This document shows, in pieces, positions 44,459-52,701 of a stretch of DNA of 64,000 nucleotides. The notes below the pieces were generated by a model. That model was not told the origin of the DNA. It did no database searches and saw nothing but the letters and a program-made list of their open reading frames with translations. The position numbers and the translations under genes were made by a program. This stretch comes from Mycobacterium sp. OAS707 (GTDB lineage: Bacteria > Actinomycetota > Actinomycetes > Mycobacteriales > Mycobacteriaceae): contig NZ_JADBDS010000007.1 of assembly GCF_014873705.1 (NCBI RefSeq), positions 1 to 64,000 on the forward strand. Reading direction: 5' to 3'. Each line of letters starts with the position of its first letter. The stretch's first letter is position 1.

Positions 44459-45064
44459 GTGGCGTACCCGACGAAGACCGAGCTGCGGGCCGAGATCCTC
44501 GCCGCTCGCCGCGCACTCGCGCCGCAACTACACGACGCCGAAGCCCATGCGCTGTCGCGACATCTGGCCACTCTGATCGGCCCGGATGAAACCGTATGCG
44601 CCTACGTGCCCGTCGGCTCCGAGCCCGGTTCTGCCGAGCTGATCGACTCATTGCTGCGCCGCGGCGTTCGGGTGCTGCTGCCGGTCGCCCACCACGACGC
44701 GGCGGGTCTGCCGGTGCCGCTGCTTTGGGGCGAGTATCGGCCGGGCCGACTGGTGGCCGCGCGGTTCGGCTTACTGGAGCCCGCCGAGCCGTGGTTGCCC
44801 GCCGATGCGATCGCCTCGGCGTCGGTGGTGCTGGTGCCCGCTCTCGCCGTCGATCGGACCGGGGTGCGGTTGGGGCGCGGCGCCGGGTTCTACGACCGCT
44901 CCCTACCGCTGGCCGCGCCCGCCGCGCGACTGGTCGCCGTCGTGCGCGACGACGAGCTCGTCGCGCGGTTGCCCGCCGAGCCGCACGATGTGCGGATGAC
45001 GCACGCGCTGACGCCGACCGGCGGCTTGACCGAACTCGACCAGGGAATGACCGAGCCCACATAG
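44459..45064 (+). CDS. 5-formyltetrahydrofolate cyclo-ligase
   Basis: 201-aa MTHFS-family enzyme converting 5-formyl-THF to 5,10-methenyl-THF with ATP. Markers: ELRAEILAARRAL at the N-terminus, ETVCAYVPVGSEPGSAELI, and the substrate/ATP loop VRLGRGAGFYDRSL. The GTG at 44459 is the plausible start; the longer ORF runs through the galU gene. The CIRCE element of the next gene begins 5 bp after its stop. Rv0992c by synteny. Confidence 0.9.
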   Translation: MAYPTKTELRAEILAARRALAPQLHDAEAHALSRHLATLIGPDETVCAYVPVGSEPGSAELIDSLLRRGVRVLLPVAHHDAAGLPVPLLWGEYRPGRLVAARFGLLEPAEPWLPADAIASASVVLVPALAVDRTGVRLGRGAGFYDRSLPLAAPAARLVAVVRDDELVARLPAEPHDVRMTHALTPTGGLTELDQGMTEPT

Positions 45065-45069
45065 CGGTT

Positions 45070-45096
45070 CTAGCACTTGAGCCGGTAGAGTGCTAA
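45070..45096 (+). promoter_or_regulatory. CIRCE element (HrcA operator)
   Basis: Inverted repeat CTAGCACTT-N9-GAGTGCTAA against consensus TTAGCACTC-N9-GAGTGCTAA: the right arm is perfect, the left arm 7 of 9, and the 9-bp spacer is exact. It lies 27 bp upstream of the GTG of the FmdB-type gene, placing that gene under heat-shock repressor HrcA. HrcA control of the Rv0991c counterpart agrees with published regulon work as recalled. Confidence 0.9.
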
Positions 45097-45123
45097 GCAG
45101 TTTTGACCATCTCGGAGGTTTTT

Positions 45124-45471
45124 GTGCCTACCTATTCCTATGCGTGCACGGAGTGCGGCGATCGGTTCGACGCAGTGCAGGCCTTCAGCGATGACGCGCT
45201 GACCACCTGCGCCAAGTGCAACGGTCGGCTGCGCAAGCTGTTCGGCAATGTGGGAGTGGTCTTCAAGGGCAGCGGTTTCTACCGCACCGACAGCCGCGAT
45301 TCGGCCAAGAGCTCCGCGAACGGCTCGTCGAGTTCGTCCAACGGGTCCGGCTCGGAGTCCACCGGCGGCTCGTCGTCCTCGTCGTCGGAGAAGTCGTCGG
45401 AGAAATCGTCATCCAACGGTTCGAGCACCAACTCGACCACCTCGGCACCCGCTGCTGCCGCATCGACCTGA
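45124..45471 (+). CDS. FmdB-family zinc-ribbon protein (Ruc/Rv0991c-like)
   Basis: 115-aa protein: N-terminal zinc ribbon with C9xxC12 (CTEC) and C33xxC36 (CAKC), then a Ser/Gly/Lys low-complexity tail from about residue 64. The M. tuberculosis counterpart Rv0991c (Ruc) is a redox-regulated protein that works with Hsp70 and becomes active when the cysteines are oxidised; the disordered tail fits. GTG start at 45124 with GGAGG upstream (CGGAGGTTTTT). A CIRCE element lies in the promoter region. Probably cotranscribed with the SAF-domain gene 73 bp downstream. Confidence 0.88.
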   Translation: MPTYSYACTECGDRFDAVQAFSDDALTTCAKCNGRLRKLFGNVGVVFKGSGFYRTDSRDSAKSSANGSSSSSNGSGSESTGGSSSSSSEKSSEKSSSNGSSTNSTTSAPAAAAST

Positions 45472-45544
45472 CGCGAGCCGAGTTATCCACAGCCGCGGGC
45501 ACAGCCCGCACCCTCGTTGTGCCGCCGCGCCTTAACGTGGCCGC

Positions 45545-46198
45545 ATGGGGGACTCGCTTAATCCGTCTGTCCTGAGCCGGCTATTGGCCGCGCGGCCGGA
45601 TTGGTCACGCACGCTGGCCGCCCGCCGCGCAGCCGCGGCCGCGCTCGTCATCCTGGCCGCCGTTGTCGCGCTGCGCTCCGACCCACACGGTGATCGCACC
45701 GACATTGTCGTCGCGACGCGTGACCTCGCCTCGGGTGTGGAACTGACCGCAGCCGATGTCCGGCTCGAAAAGCGAACGGCCGCAACGGTTCCCGACGGTG
45801 CGCAGTCAGACGTCGACGCCGTTGTCGGTGCCACCCTCGCCGGCCCGGCCCGCCGCGGCGAGGTGCTCACCGACGTGCGGGTGCTCGGTCCGCGGCTTGC
45901 CGAATCGGTGGCCGGTCCCGACGCCCGCATCGTGCCGCTGCCCCTTGCCGACAGCGCGGTGCTGGATCTGGTCCGTCCTGGGGATGTGGTGGACGTGTTC
46001 GCGGCGAGCTCCGAATCCGGTGCGGACGCCCGACCGCAACTGGTGGCGACGAATGCCGTTGTCGTCCTGACGTCCGAAAAGCCGAAGGGCGCAGGCAACG
46101 GCAGCGACAGGGTCGTGCTCGTGGCCGTCGGAGCCGCCGCTGCCAACGAGTTGGCAGCGGCGGCACTGCTTCAGACGGTGACGCTCACCTTCCACTGA
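45545..46198 (+). CDS. SAF-domain (CpaB/RcpC-like) membrane-anchored protein
   Basis: 217-aa protein: basic N-terminus, one membrane segment (about 28-44, AAAALVILAAVVAL), and a SAF domain (about 52-110; DIVVATRDLASGVELTAADVRLEK) followed by an RcpC-like domain ending VTLTFH. Related to the periplasmic CpaB/RcpC of Flp pili, but no pilus genes are near. Rv0990c by synteny, which is heat-inducible in M. tuberculosis; the upstream CIRCE may act on both genes. Function unknown. Confidence 0.8.
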   Translation: MGDSLNPSVLSRLLAARPDWSRTLAARRAAAAALVILAAVVALRSDPHGDRTDIVVATRDLASGVELTAADVRLEKRTAATVPDGAQSDVDAVVGATLAGPARRGEVLTDVRVLGPRLAESVAGPDARIVPLPLADSAVLDLVRPGDVVDVFAASSESGADARPQLVATNAVVVLTSEKPKGAGNGSDRVVLVAVGAAAANELAAAALLQTVTLTFH

Positions 46199-46203
46199 GG
46201 CGG

Positions 46204-46419
46204 TCAGCGCGGCGGTGCAGGCACCGGCGTGGTGGTCGGGGCCGCGGGGCCACCGTGCTGGATCACGTCCATCACCATGTCGGCCAACTCGTCAGAGCTG
46301 GAGGTCGCGGGTGCTGGTGCAGGTGACGGTGTCGGTTCGGCGTTTGCGGTGCCGATCGCGAGCACCGACAGCCCGAAGACCATGCCAGCCGCAGCCGACC
46401 ACACCCAACGCATCTCCAC
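46204..46419 (-). CDS. Small secreted Pro-rich protein
   Basis: 71-aa protein with a signal peptide (MRWVWSAAAGMVFGLSVLAIGTANAEP, cleavage near ANA-EP) and a short Pro/Ala/Thr-rich mature part around SSSDELADMVMDVIQHGG. Ends 5 bp from the convergent SAF-domain gene. No known domain. Start could be the third residue (second Met). Confidence 0.65.
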   Translation of the reverse strand: MEMRWVWSAAAGMVFGLSVLAIGTANAEPTPSPAPAPATSSSDELADMVMDVIQHGGPAAPTTTPVPAPPR

Positions 46420-46548
46420 TCCTTTTGCCTTGGTGCACAGCCCGATTCCCCGGCGAAGCTAGCACCAGACCGCGTCCGCCGCACTTCCAACCCGACTAAC
46501 GTCAACGCTTGTCAGGTAGGCATCCGACTGCAGGAGGGGTTCGAGCGC

Positions 46549-47007
46549 ATGTTGAAGGGCTTCAAGGAGTTTCTGTCCAGAGGCAACATCGTCGATCTGG
46601 CCGTCGCGGTGGTGATCGGTACCGCGTTCACGGCGTTGGTCACCAAGTTCACCGACAGCATCATCACTCCGTTGATCAACCGCATCGGCGCCGGCGGCGA
46701 CGCCAACTACGGCATCCTGCGGATCGGCATCGGCGGCGGCCAGGCCATCGATCTGAACATCCTGTTGTCGGCGGCGATCAACTTCGTCCTTGTCGCCGCG
46801 GTGGTCTACTTCTTGGTCGTCACCCCGTACAACAGGCTGCGCAAGAAGGGCGAGGTCGAGCAGGCGCAGGACACCGAGCTCGCGATCCTGACGGAGATCC
46901 GCAACATCCTCGCAGAGACCAACGGCCAAGTCGGTCCGCATGTCAGTGGCCCGGGCACAGGCCCGAGCCCTGACACCGCAGAGACGACGAGTGGCGACAG
47001 GTCCTAG
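46549..47007 (+). CDS. mscL: Large-conductance mechanosensitive channel
   Basis: 152-aa MscL: MLKGFKEFLSRGNIVDLAVAVVIGTAFTALV (N-terminal helix and TM1, residues 1-31), periplasmic loop, TM2 about 70-95 (INFVLVAAVVYFLVVTPYNRL) and a charged cytoplasmic helix with a Gly/Pro tail. The homopentamer opens under hypo-osmotic tension. Counterpart Rv0985c. It ends directly against the stop of the convergent MspA porin gene with no spacer (TAG 47005-47007, TAA 47008-47010 on the other strand). Confidence 0.97.
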   Translation: MLKGFKEFLSRGNIVDLAVAVVIGTAFTALVTKFTDSIITPLINRIGAGGDANYGILRIGIGGGQAIDLNILLSAAINFVLVAAVVYFLVVTPYNRLRKKGEVEQAQDTELAILTEIRNILAETNGQVGPHVSGPGTGPSPDTAETTSGDRS

Positions 47008-47646
47008 TTAGTTCATGTTCCAGGGTTCGCCGTAGGTGGTGACGCTGTCACCGGCCTTGGAGATCAGCCGAGCGAACGGACGCAGCAACACACCACCAGC
47101 AGCACCGGTCACGGTGCCATGAGCGTTGGAGACCGCCACCTTGCCGTGCGGACCCGACACATCCACCGAGAACGTCGCCACTTCCTGAATACCGGGGCCA
47201 TTGCCCAGGTCAGCAGAGATCGACACACCCGGGAACAGGTTCGGGGTAATCACCGAACCAAACGCCGTGAACGGACCGCCATAGAGGTTCGCATCATCCA
47301 ACAGGATGTTGGGCGTGGTGTAGGAGAAGTTGATCCCCACACCCAGCGACCACGGGAAACCAATCTGGTAACCCAGCTCCAAGGTGCCCTCGAACTCATC
47401 AGCACCCGGGCCGGCCACGTTATAGACGGCACTACCGGAGTGGAACCACTCACGAGTCAGCCGGTTGCGGTCCAAGGGGAACACACCATTGAGGAAGGTG
47501 TCCCACTGCTGGATCGTCAGCGTCCGATCCTGGCCATCAACCAGGCTCAGCTCGTTGTCCAGACCTGCATGAGAGGTGCCCGTGCTCACGAACAAAGCGG
47601 CCAACGCCGCCACAATCGCGACCAGCACCCGACTGAATGCCTTCAT
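47008..47646 (-). CDS. MspA-family porin, copy 1
   Basis: 212-aa outer-membrane porin. Signal peptide MKAFSRVLVAIVAALAALFVSTGTSHA (27 aa), mature protein starts GLDNELSLVDGQD as in MspA, with FNGVFPLDRNRLTREWFHSG and the Met-Asn C-terminus EPWNMN. Octamers form the main hydrophilic pore of fast-growing mycobacteria. The coding sequence is identical at nucleotide level to copy 2, but the upstream DNA differs from the base before the ATG. RBS GGGGA about 7 nt upstream. Lack of this family in M. tuberculosis supports a rapid-grower host. Confidence 0.96.
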   Translation of the reverse strand: MKAFSRVLVAIVAALAALFVSTGTSHAGLDNELSLVDGQDRTLTIQQWDTFLNGVFPLDRNRLTREWFHSGSAVYNVAGPGADEFEGTLELGYQIGFPWSLGVGINFSYTTPNILLDDANLYGGPFTAFGSVITPNLFPGVSISADLGNGPGIQEVATFSVDVSGPHGKVAVSNAHGTVTGAAGGVLLRPFARLISKAGDSVTTYGEPWNMN

Positions 47647-47761
47647 TTGTTCCCCATCTCTGAAAGGCCTGGACCTACAACGGGTGGATCGCAATACGTG
47701 ATGCAACCGTTACAGATGTTGTAGCTGACTTCTCTCGTTACTGTGGTGATAACGGCAAAAC

Positions 47762-47786
47762 AGCCCCCGGCGAATCGCCGGGGGCT
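47762..47786 (-). terminator. Rho-independent terminator of porin copy 2
   Basis: Perfect stem AGCCCCCGGCG (47762-47772) / CGCCGGGGGCT (47776-47786) with an AAT loop, 26 bp past the stop of porin copy 2. Read on the - strand it is followed by TGTTTTGCC, a short U-rich run. It separates copy 2 from the promoter region of copy 1. Confidence 0.85.
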
Positions 47787-47811
47787 GCTTCGTAGAGCCC
47801 TGAGCTGGGAG

Positions 47812-48450
47812 TTAGTTCATGTTCCAGGGTTCGCCGTAGGTGGTGACGCTGTCACCGGCCTTGGAGATCAGCCGAGCGAACGGACGCAGCAACACACCAC
47901 CAGCAGCACCGGTCACGGTGCCATGAGCGTTGGAGACCGCCACCTTGCCGTGCGGACCCGACACATCCACCGAGAACGTCGCCACTTCCTGAATACCGGG
48001 GCCATTGCCCAGGTCAGCAGAGATCGACACACCCGGGAACAGGTTCGGGGTAATCACCGAACCAAACGCCGTGAACGGACCGCCATAGAGGTTCGCATCA
48101 TCCAACAGGATGTTGGGCGTGGTGTAGGAGAAGTTGATCCCCACACCCAGCGACCACGGGAAACCAATCTGGTAACCCAGCTCCAAGGTGCCCTCGAACT
48201 CATCAGCACCCGGGCCGGCCACGTTATAGACGGCACTACCGGAGTGGAACCACTCACGAGTCAGCCGGTTGCGGTCCAAGGGGAACACACCATTGAGGAA
48301 GGTGTCCCACTGCTGGATCGTCAGCGTCCGATCCTGGCCATCAACCAGGCTCAGCTCGTTGTCCAGACCTGCATGAGAGGTGCCCGTGCTCACGAACAAA
48401 GCGGCCAACGCCGCCACAATCGCGACCAGCACCCGACTGAATGCCTTCAT
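47812..48450 (-). CDS. MspA-family porin, copy 2
   Basis: 212-aa MspA porin with the same 639-bp coding sequence as copy 1, 804 bp away. GGGAG precedes the ATG at 48450 (TAGGGAGAACATG). Identity stops at the start codon on one side and 2 bp past the stop on the other, so the two genes have separate promoters and leaders but one product. A strong terminator follows. Independent regulation of an identical porin from two promoters is implied. Confidence 0.96.
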   Translation of the reverse strand: MKAFSRVLVAIVAALAALFVSTGTSHAGLDNELSLVDGQDRTLTIQQWDTFLNGVFPLDRNRLTREWFHSGSAVYNVAGPGADEFEGTLELGYQIGFPWSLGVGINFSYTTPNILLDDANLYGGPFTAFGSVITPNLFPGVSISADLGNGPGIQEVATFSVDVSGPHGKVAVSNAHGTVTGAAGGVLLRPFARLISKAGDSVTTYGEPWNMN

Positions 48451-48840
48451 GTTCTCCCTAGCTATGTAGACGGCGGACCGGCTAGTCCACCGTGTTGTTG
48501 TCCGTGCGCGGCTCCTACCGCTAAACCACACACGACGCTTGAGTGGCATGTGACGCAAATGAGAGAGCTCACATGCTGCTCTTACGTTTCGCTCATCGTT
48601 GACACGAGGAACATAACGGGGAGGCATCCCCCCGGCAACGCGTGGGGGACATTCGCGTCGATTCCGCCACCCTGTGATGGGAGTTTGCTGGCGCGCCGCA
48701 GGCGCGATCAAACACCGTCGTTCGGACCGATTGTGTCGCAACGAAGAGACAACCGGGCCGGTCTCGCGTCGCACATCGGTGTCAGACGGTGACGCCATGC
48801 GGCCACCTGCCGTTTTCCGCGCTTAACGCGAAATCACAGG
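48451..48840. other. 390-bp non-coding leader of porin copy 2
   Basis: No gene seen. It should contain the promoter and a possibly long leader for porin copy 2. Small palindromes are present, for example GGGGA-GGCA-TCCCC at 48618-48631. A + strand open frame of 72 codons at 48863-49081 is antisense to the small gene at 48841-48999 and is not credible. Confidence 0.5.
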
Positions 48841-48999
48841 TCAATCATGGTGAGGGGGGATATTGTCCCGCAACCACTGCTCATGCTCGGCGGCGTCGTC
48901 CGGCGAAAAACTGTCTCGCTCGTCAACGGGTAACTCGCGCAATGGATCCCCGAATATCTTGTTAACTGCATCGCGGGCGCGCTTTGGCGGGTCCGTCAC
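48841..48999 (-). CDS. Small conserved mycobacterial ORF (52 aa)
   Basis: Reading the - strand from GTG at 48999 to TGA at 48841 gives a 52-aa hydrophilic acidic protein starting MTDPPKRARDAVNKIFG and ending WLRDNIPPHHD. The ending (DAAEHEQWLRDNIPPHHD) resembles small mycobacterial proteins I recall that end in WLRDNRPPHH. No Cys, no membrane segment, no clear SD (so possibly leaderless). It lies between moaB2 and the porins, on the same strand as both. Function unknown. Confidence 0.65.
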   Translation of the reverse strand: MTDPPKRARDAVNKIFGDPLRELPVDERDSFSPDDAAEHEQWLRDNIPPHHD

Positions 49000-49159
49000 A
49001 GCGCGCCTACGGTGTGACGAAGATCACATTCGGACAAAGATAGCCGTTCACGTAGGCGTAACCGGCGGTACGACGGCGTAATTCGCGAAGCGCAGCGCAC
49101 CGCTGACCACGACGCGGTAACTGCGTCGCGGCAACTGTTGCGCAGCGAGGCCAATCTCG

Positions 49160-49654
49160 TTAGATCTCCAAGCTGGATAGCTGGCCGATGATCTGAACGG
49201 CCAGCGGGCTCAATGTGGCCATGCCGTCCCTGACCGCGGCGCGCGAGCCCGCGAGATTAACTACGAGGGTGCTGCCGGATATCCCGGCGAGGCCGCGGGA
49301 GACGCCCGCGTCGACTATTCCTGCCGACAGACCGGACGCGCGCAGCGCCTCGGAGATCCCGAGCAGTTCACGGTCGAGGATGTCGCGGGTGGCTTCGGGG
49401 GTCACGTCGCGCGGCGTGACTCCAGTGCCTCCCACGGAGACCACCAGGTCAACTCCGCCGATCACCGCCGTGTTGAGGGCGTTGCGGATCTCCACCTCAT
49501 CGGAGGAAACGACGACCACGCCGTCCACCACGAAGCCGGCCTCGCCGAGCAGCTCGCTCACCAACGGGCCCTCGTGGTCTTCTTCGCCATGAGCGGTGCG
49601 GTCATCGACGACGACGACGAGCGCCCGGCCCACCAACTCCCCTGGCTGTTCCAT
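49160..49654 (-). CDS. moaB2: MoaB/MogA-type molybdopterin protein
   Basis: 164-aa MogA/MoaB-fold protein with the molybdopterin-adenylylation loop VVSVGGTGVTPRDVTPEAT and GISGSTLVVNLAGS. The start MEQPGELVGRALVVVVDDRTAHG at 49654 is chosen from memory of MoaB2 (Rv0984); a GTG at 49738 overlaps the pepD stop (GTGA) and would add 28 residues. No SD is visible before 49654, so the coupled start cannot be excluded. Last gene of the mprA-mprB-pepD-moaB2 row. Confidence 0.88.
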   Translation of the reverse strand: MEQPGELVGRALVVVVDDRTAHGEEDHEGPLVSELLGEAGFVVDGVVVVSSDEVEIRNALNTAVIGGVDLVVSVGGTGVTPRDVTPEATRDILDRELLGISEALRASGLSAGIVDAGVSRGLAGISGSTLVVNLAGSRAAVRDGMATLSPLAVQIIGQLSSLEI

Positions 49655-49734
49655 GAGTGCAACCGTATATGTCGGAAGTGACACGGGCGCGGCCACTCTC
49701 AGAGTGCGCGGGCCTCCAGGACCCACGGTGATGG

Positions 49735-51081
49735 TCACTGCTGTGCCTTGCCGAGCGTGACCTGCACGGTCTGCGACTTACCCGATGGATCCAGGTATGT
49801 GAGCGTCACCTTGTCACCTGGCGCCTTTGATCGCACCGCGGCCACCAGAGCGTCGGCGCTGCCGATCACCCGGTCGTCGACCTTGGTGACGACGACGCCG
49901 CTTGGCAGGCCCGCCGCCGCAGCCGCGCCACCGTTGGTGACCTCGACGATCTTCGCGCCGTCAACGCCCGCGTCGTTGCCCACCTGGACGCCGAGCGAGG
50001 CGTGTGACGCCGTGCCGCTCTGGATGAGCTCATCGGCGATCCGTTTGGCCTGATCGACCGGGATGGCGAAGCCCAGCCCGATCGAGCCGCTCTGCGCCTG
50101 CGGACCCGCATCGCCGCCCAACGTCGCGATGGCCGAATTCACGCCGACCAGTTCGCCATTCATGTTGACCAGCGCGCCACCCGAGTTGCCGGGGTTGATC
50201 GCCGCGTCGGTTTGAATCGCGTCGAGCACGGTGTTCTGGTTCCCGGCGTCGCCGCCGGCGGCCACCGGGCGGTTCAGCGCGCTGATGATGCCGGTGGTGA
50301 CGGTGCCTTCCAGCCCGAGCGGCGAGCCGACGGCCACCACGTCCTGGCCGACCCGCAGATTGCTCGACGAGCCAAGGGTGATCGGGGTCAGCCCCGATGC
50401 GCCCTGCGCGCGAACAACGGCGATATCGCTGCTGGGGTCGGTCCCGACGACCGTGAAGCCCATCGTGCGGCCGTCCGCGAAGGTCACTTTCGTCTGGGCG
50501 CCGCCGGCAGGGGCCGGCGCGGGGGGGCCGCCCGGGTTGTCCTTGGCGGCGGACACGACGTGGTTGTTGGTCAGGATCAGCCCGTCGGAGGACAGGATGA
50601 TGCCGGAGCCCTCCTCCGACTGCTTGCCGAGGTCGACCTCCAGCTTGACGACGCTGGGCACCACCTTGGCGGCCACCTGCTCGACCGAACCCGCGGGCAG
50701 GCTGGCGGCGGGCACGCTTGGCGCCAGTCCGGTGGCGCTCGAGCCTGCCGACGGGCGATCCGGCTGGGCGAGCAGGGCGACGCCACCGCCGATACCCGCC
50801 GAGACAATCGCGACGGCGACCGCGCCGGCCGTCAAAGCGCCTGCGCGGGAACGCTTTTGGGGAGCGTGCAGACCGGGCGGCTGCTGCGGAGCGCCGCGGT
50901 ACGGATCGTAGGGCGCACGGAACTGCTGCTGCGTCGCGTAGCGCCAGTCATACGGCTGCTGCGGCTGCTGCTGCTGATATGGCCGCGGCGCGCCAGGATA
51001 GCCGGGCGTCCCATGCTGCGCATGGCCGCCGGGCCGGTGGCCGGGCGGCGGAGGCGGCGAGTACCTCGGGTGGTTCGTCAT
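49735..51081 (-). CDS. pepD: HtrA-like serine protease PepD
   Basis: 448-aa membrane-anchored DegP/HtrA protease. Cytoplasmic Pro/Gln-rich N-terminus (1-78), TM helix about 81-105, trypsin-like domain with H174 (LTNNHVV), D219 (SSDIAVV) and S300 (NPGNSGGAL), and a C-terminal PDZ domain (about 345-440). It degrades or refolds damaged envelope proteins. Next in line after mprB (144-bp gap), as in M. tuberculosis where it belongs to the MprAB/SigE stress network. Confidence 0.95.
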   Translation of the reverse strand: MTNHPRYSPPPPPGHRPGGHAQHGTPGYPGAPRPYQQQQPQQPYDWRYATQQQFRAPYDPYRGAPQQPPGLHAPQKRSRAGALTAGAVAVAIVSAGIGGGVALLAQPDRPSAGSSATGLAPSVPAASLPAGSVEQVAAKVVPSVVKLEVDLGKQSEEGSGIILSSDGLILTNNHVVSAAKDNPGGPPAPAPAGGAQTKVTFADGRTMGFTVVGTDPSSDIAVVRAQGASGLTPITLGSSSNLRVGQDVVAVGSPLGLEGTVTTGIISALNRPVAAGGDAGNQNTVLDAIQTDAAINPGNSGGALVNMNGELVGVNSAIATLGGDAGPQAQSGSIGLGFAIPVDQAKRIADELIQSGTASHASLGVQVGNDAGVDGAKIVEVTNGGAAAAAGLPSGVVVTKVDDRVIGSADALVAAVRSKAPGDKVTLTYLDPSGKSQTVQVTLGKAQQ

Positions 51082-51225
51082 GTCGCTGCGATGGCCTTCC
51101 TGGAGTAGGTCCCGACTTCTTGAACAACGACGGCTGCAGGCTCAGCGTGCCCATTCGGGCTGAGAATCCACTTAGAGAACTTTCGGGACATCCCCAGACT
51201 TTCCTCCCCGCCGCGCGTTCCCCGA

Positions 51226-52701
51226 TCAAGCATTGTCGGCGCCGACCACCGGCTGGTCCACATCGGTGGGGTGTGTCGCAGGAAGCGGCCGGCCGGGCAG
51301 CACCACATGGATAGAGGTACCGGGTGGTTGCCCGCCTGGGACGGTGTCCTCGACCCGCAGCGTCCCACCATGTTTGACCATGACCTGTTTCACGATGGCC
51401 AGACCGAGGCCGGAGCCGGGCATCGCCCGGGCCGACGTCGAACGATAGAACCGCTCGAACACCAGCGCCCTCTCCTGCGGCGGGATACCGGGACCGAAGT
51501 CGAACACCACCAGCTCGGCGTGCGCGGGGTCGATCTGCGTCAGCCGGATGCCCACGCGTCCGCCCGGCGGACTCCATTTCGCGGCGTTGTCGAGCAGGTT
51601 GAGCACGGCGCGCTCCAGCACACCGCCGTCGCCGTACACCTGCCACCCGATCACTGAAGCGTCGAACTCAATATCGTTGCGGCGCCGACGAACTCGCTCA
51701 AGTGATCGGTCCACCACGTCGGCCATGTCGACGGGTTCGTGAATGACGCCGCCTGCCTCGTCGCGGGTCAGATCCACCAGATCGCCGACCAGCGTGGACA
51801 ATTCCTCGATCTGGGCGATCACGTCGGCGCGCAGTTCGGCCATCTCGTCTTCGGGCAGCGGTGGGGCCCCGGGTGCCATCGCCGCCATCAGCAGCTCGAC
51901 GTTGGTGCGCAGCGACGTCAACGGCGTGCGCAGCTCGTGGCCCGCGTCGGTGACCAGCCGGGCCTGGCGTTCGCGCGACTCGGCCAGTGCCCGCAGCATC
52001 ATGTTGAAAGCCTCTGTGAGACGGGCGAGTTCGTCGCTGCCGAATACCGGAATGGGTCTCAGGTCGTCGGTGCGGGCCACCCGTTCGGCGGCTTCGGTCA
52101 GCCGCGCCACCGGTCGCAGCCCGGCGCGGGCCACGGCACCACCGGCCATTGCGGCGACCGCGACACCGAGACCGCCGACGATCAGTAGTACCGTGCCGAG
52201 GCGTTTGAGCACTTCGCTGGTCGGGGCAAGGCTCTTGGAGATCAGCAACGAGCTGCCGTTGGTCAGGTGCAGCGCCAGCACCCGCTGGTGGTTGACGGTG
52301 CGCAGCGACATCAGCAATTCGCCTTGCACCACATCCTTTTCCGGCTCGCCCAGCGGCAGCGTCTGGCCCTCCTGGTTGGCCGTGTAGATGGACCGGCCGG
52401 GGTTGACCAGCATCGCGTTGACGTCCGAGTAGGCGGTGCCTTCGATCGCCTTACCGGGATCGGCCGCCAGCGAACCACTTTCGATCAACAGCCGCGCGCG
52501 GCTGTGCAACTGGTTGTCGATGTCGTCGTAGAGCGCCCGCGATACCACCGCGTAGACGGCGACGGCCATCAGCACCACGACCATGGCCACCATCGACATG
52601 GCGAGCAGCATCACGCGCCAACGCAACGACAGGGAGCTGGCAGCGGCAAGCGGCGGCCGCGACGTTCTCCGCGGCCCGAACCCGGACTTCTGGGCTGACA
52701 T
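51226..52701 (-). CDS. mprB: Sensor histidine kinase MprB
   Basis: 491-aa two-TM sensor: TM1 about 28-52, extracytoplasmic sensor region, TM2 about 168-192, HAMP (about 190-240), HisKA with phospho-acceptor H255 (TDAGHELRTPL), and HATPase with NLLDNAAKWSPP, FDFGPGIP and GSGLGLAIVKQV. Partner of MprA, whose stop overlaps the kinase ATG by one base. Senses envelope stress, in published work through DnaK binding to the sensor region. Confidence 0.95.
   Translation of the reverse strand: MSAQKSGFGPRRTSRPPLAAASSLSLRWRVMLLAMSMVAMVVVLMAVAVYAVVSRALYDDIDNQLHSRARLLIESGSLAADPGKAIEGTAYSDVNAMLVNPGRSIYTANQEGQTLPLGEPEKDVVQGELLMSLRTVNHQRVLALHLTNGSSLLISKSLAPTSEVLKRLGTVLLIVGGLGVAVAAMAGGAVARAGLRPVARLTEAAERVARTDDLRPIPVFGSDELARLTEAFNMMLRALAESRERQARLVTDAGHELRTPLTSLRTNVELLMAAMAPGAPPLPEDEMAELRADVIAQIEELSTLVGDLVDLTRDEAGGVIHEPVDMADVVDRSLERVRRRRNDIEFDASVIGWQVYGDGGVLERAVLNLLDNAAKWSPPGGRVGIRLTQIDPAHAELVVFDFGPGIPPQERALVFERFYRSTSARAMPGSGLGLAIVKQVMVKHGGTLRVEDTVPGGQPPGTSIHVVLPGRPLPATHPTDVDQPVVGADNA

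Noticed and set aside
49654..49738. 28-residue N-terminal extension of MoaB2 from the GTG overlapping the pepD stop
   Set aside because: The remembered family start is at MEQP; the extension adds no MogA-fold element. It stays possible because of coupling and the missing SD at 49654.
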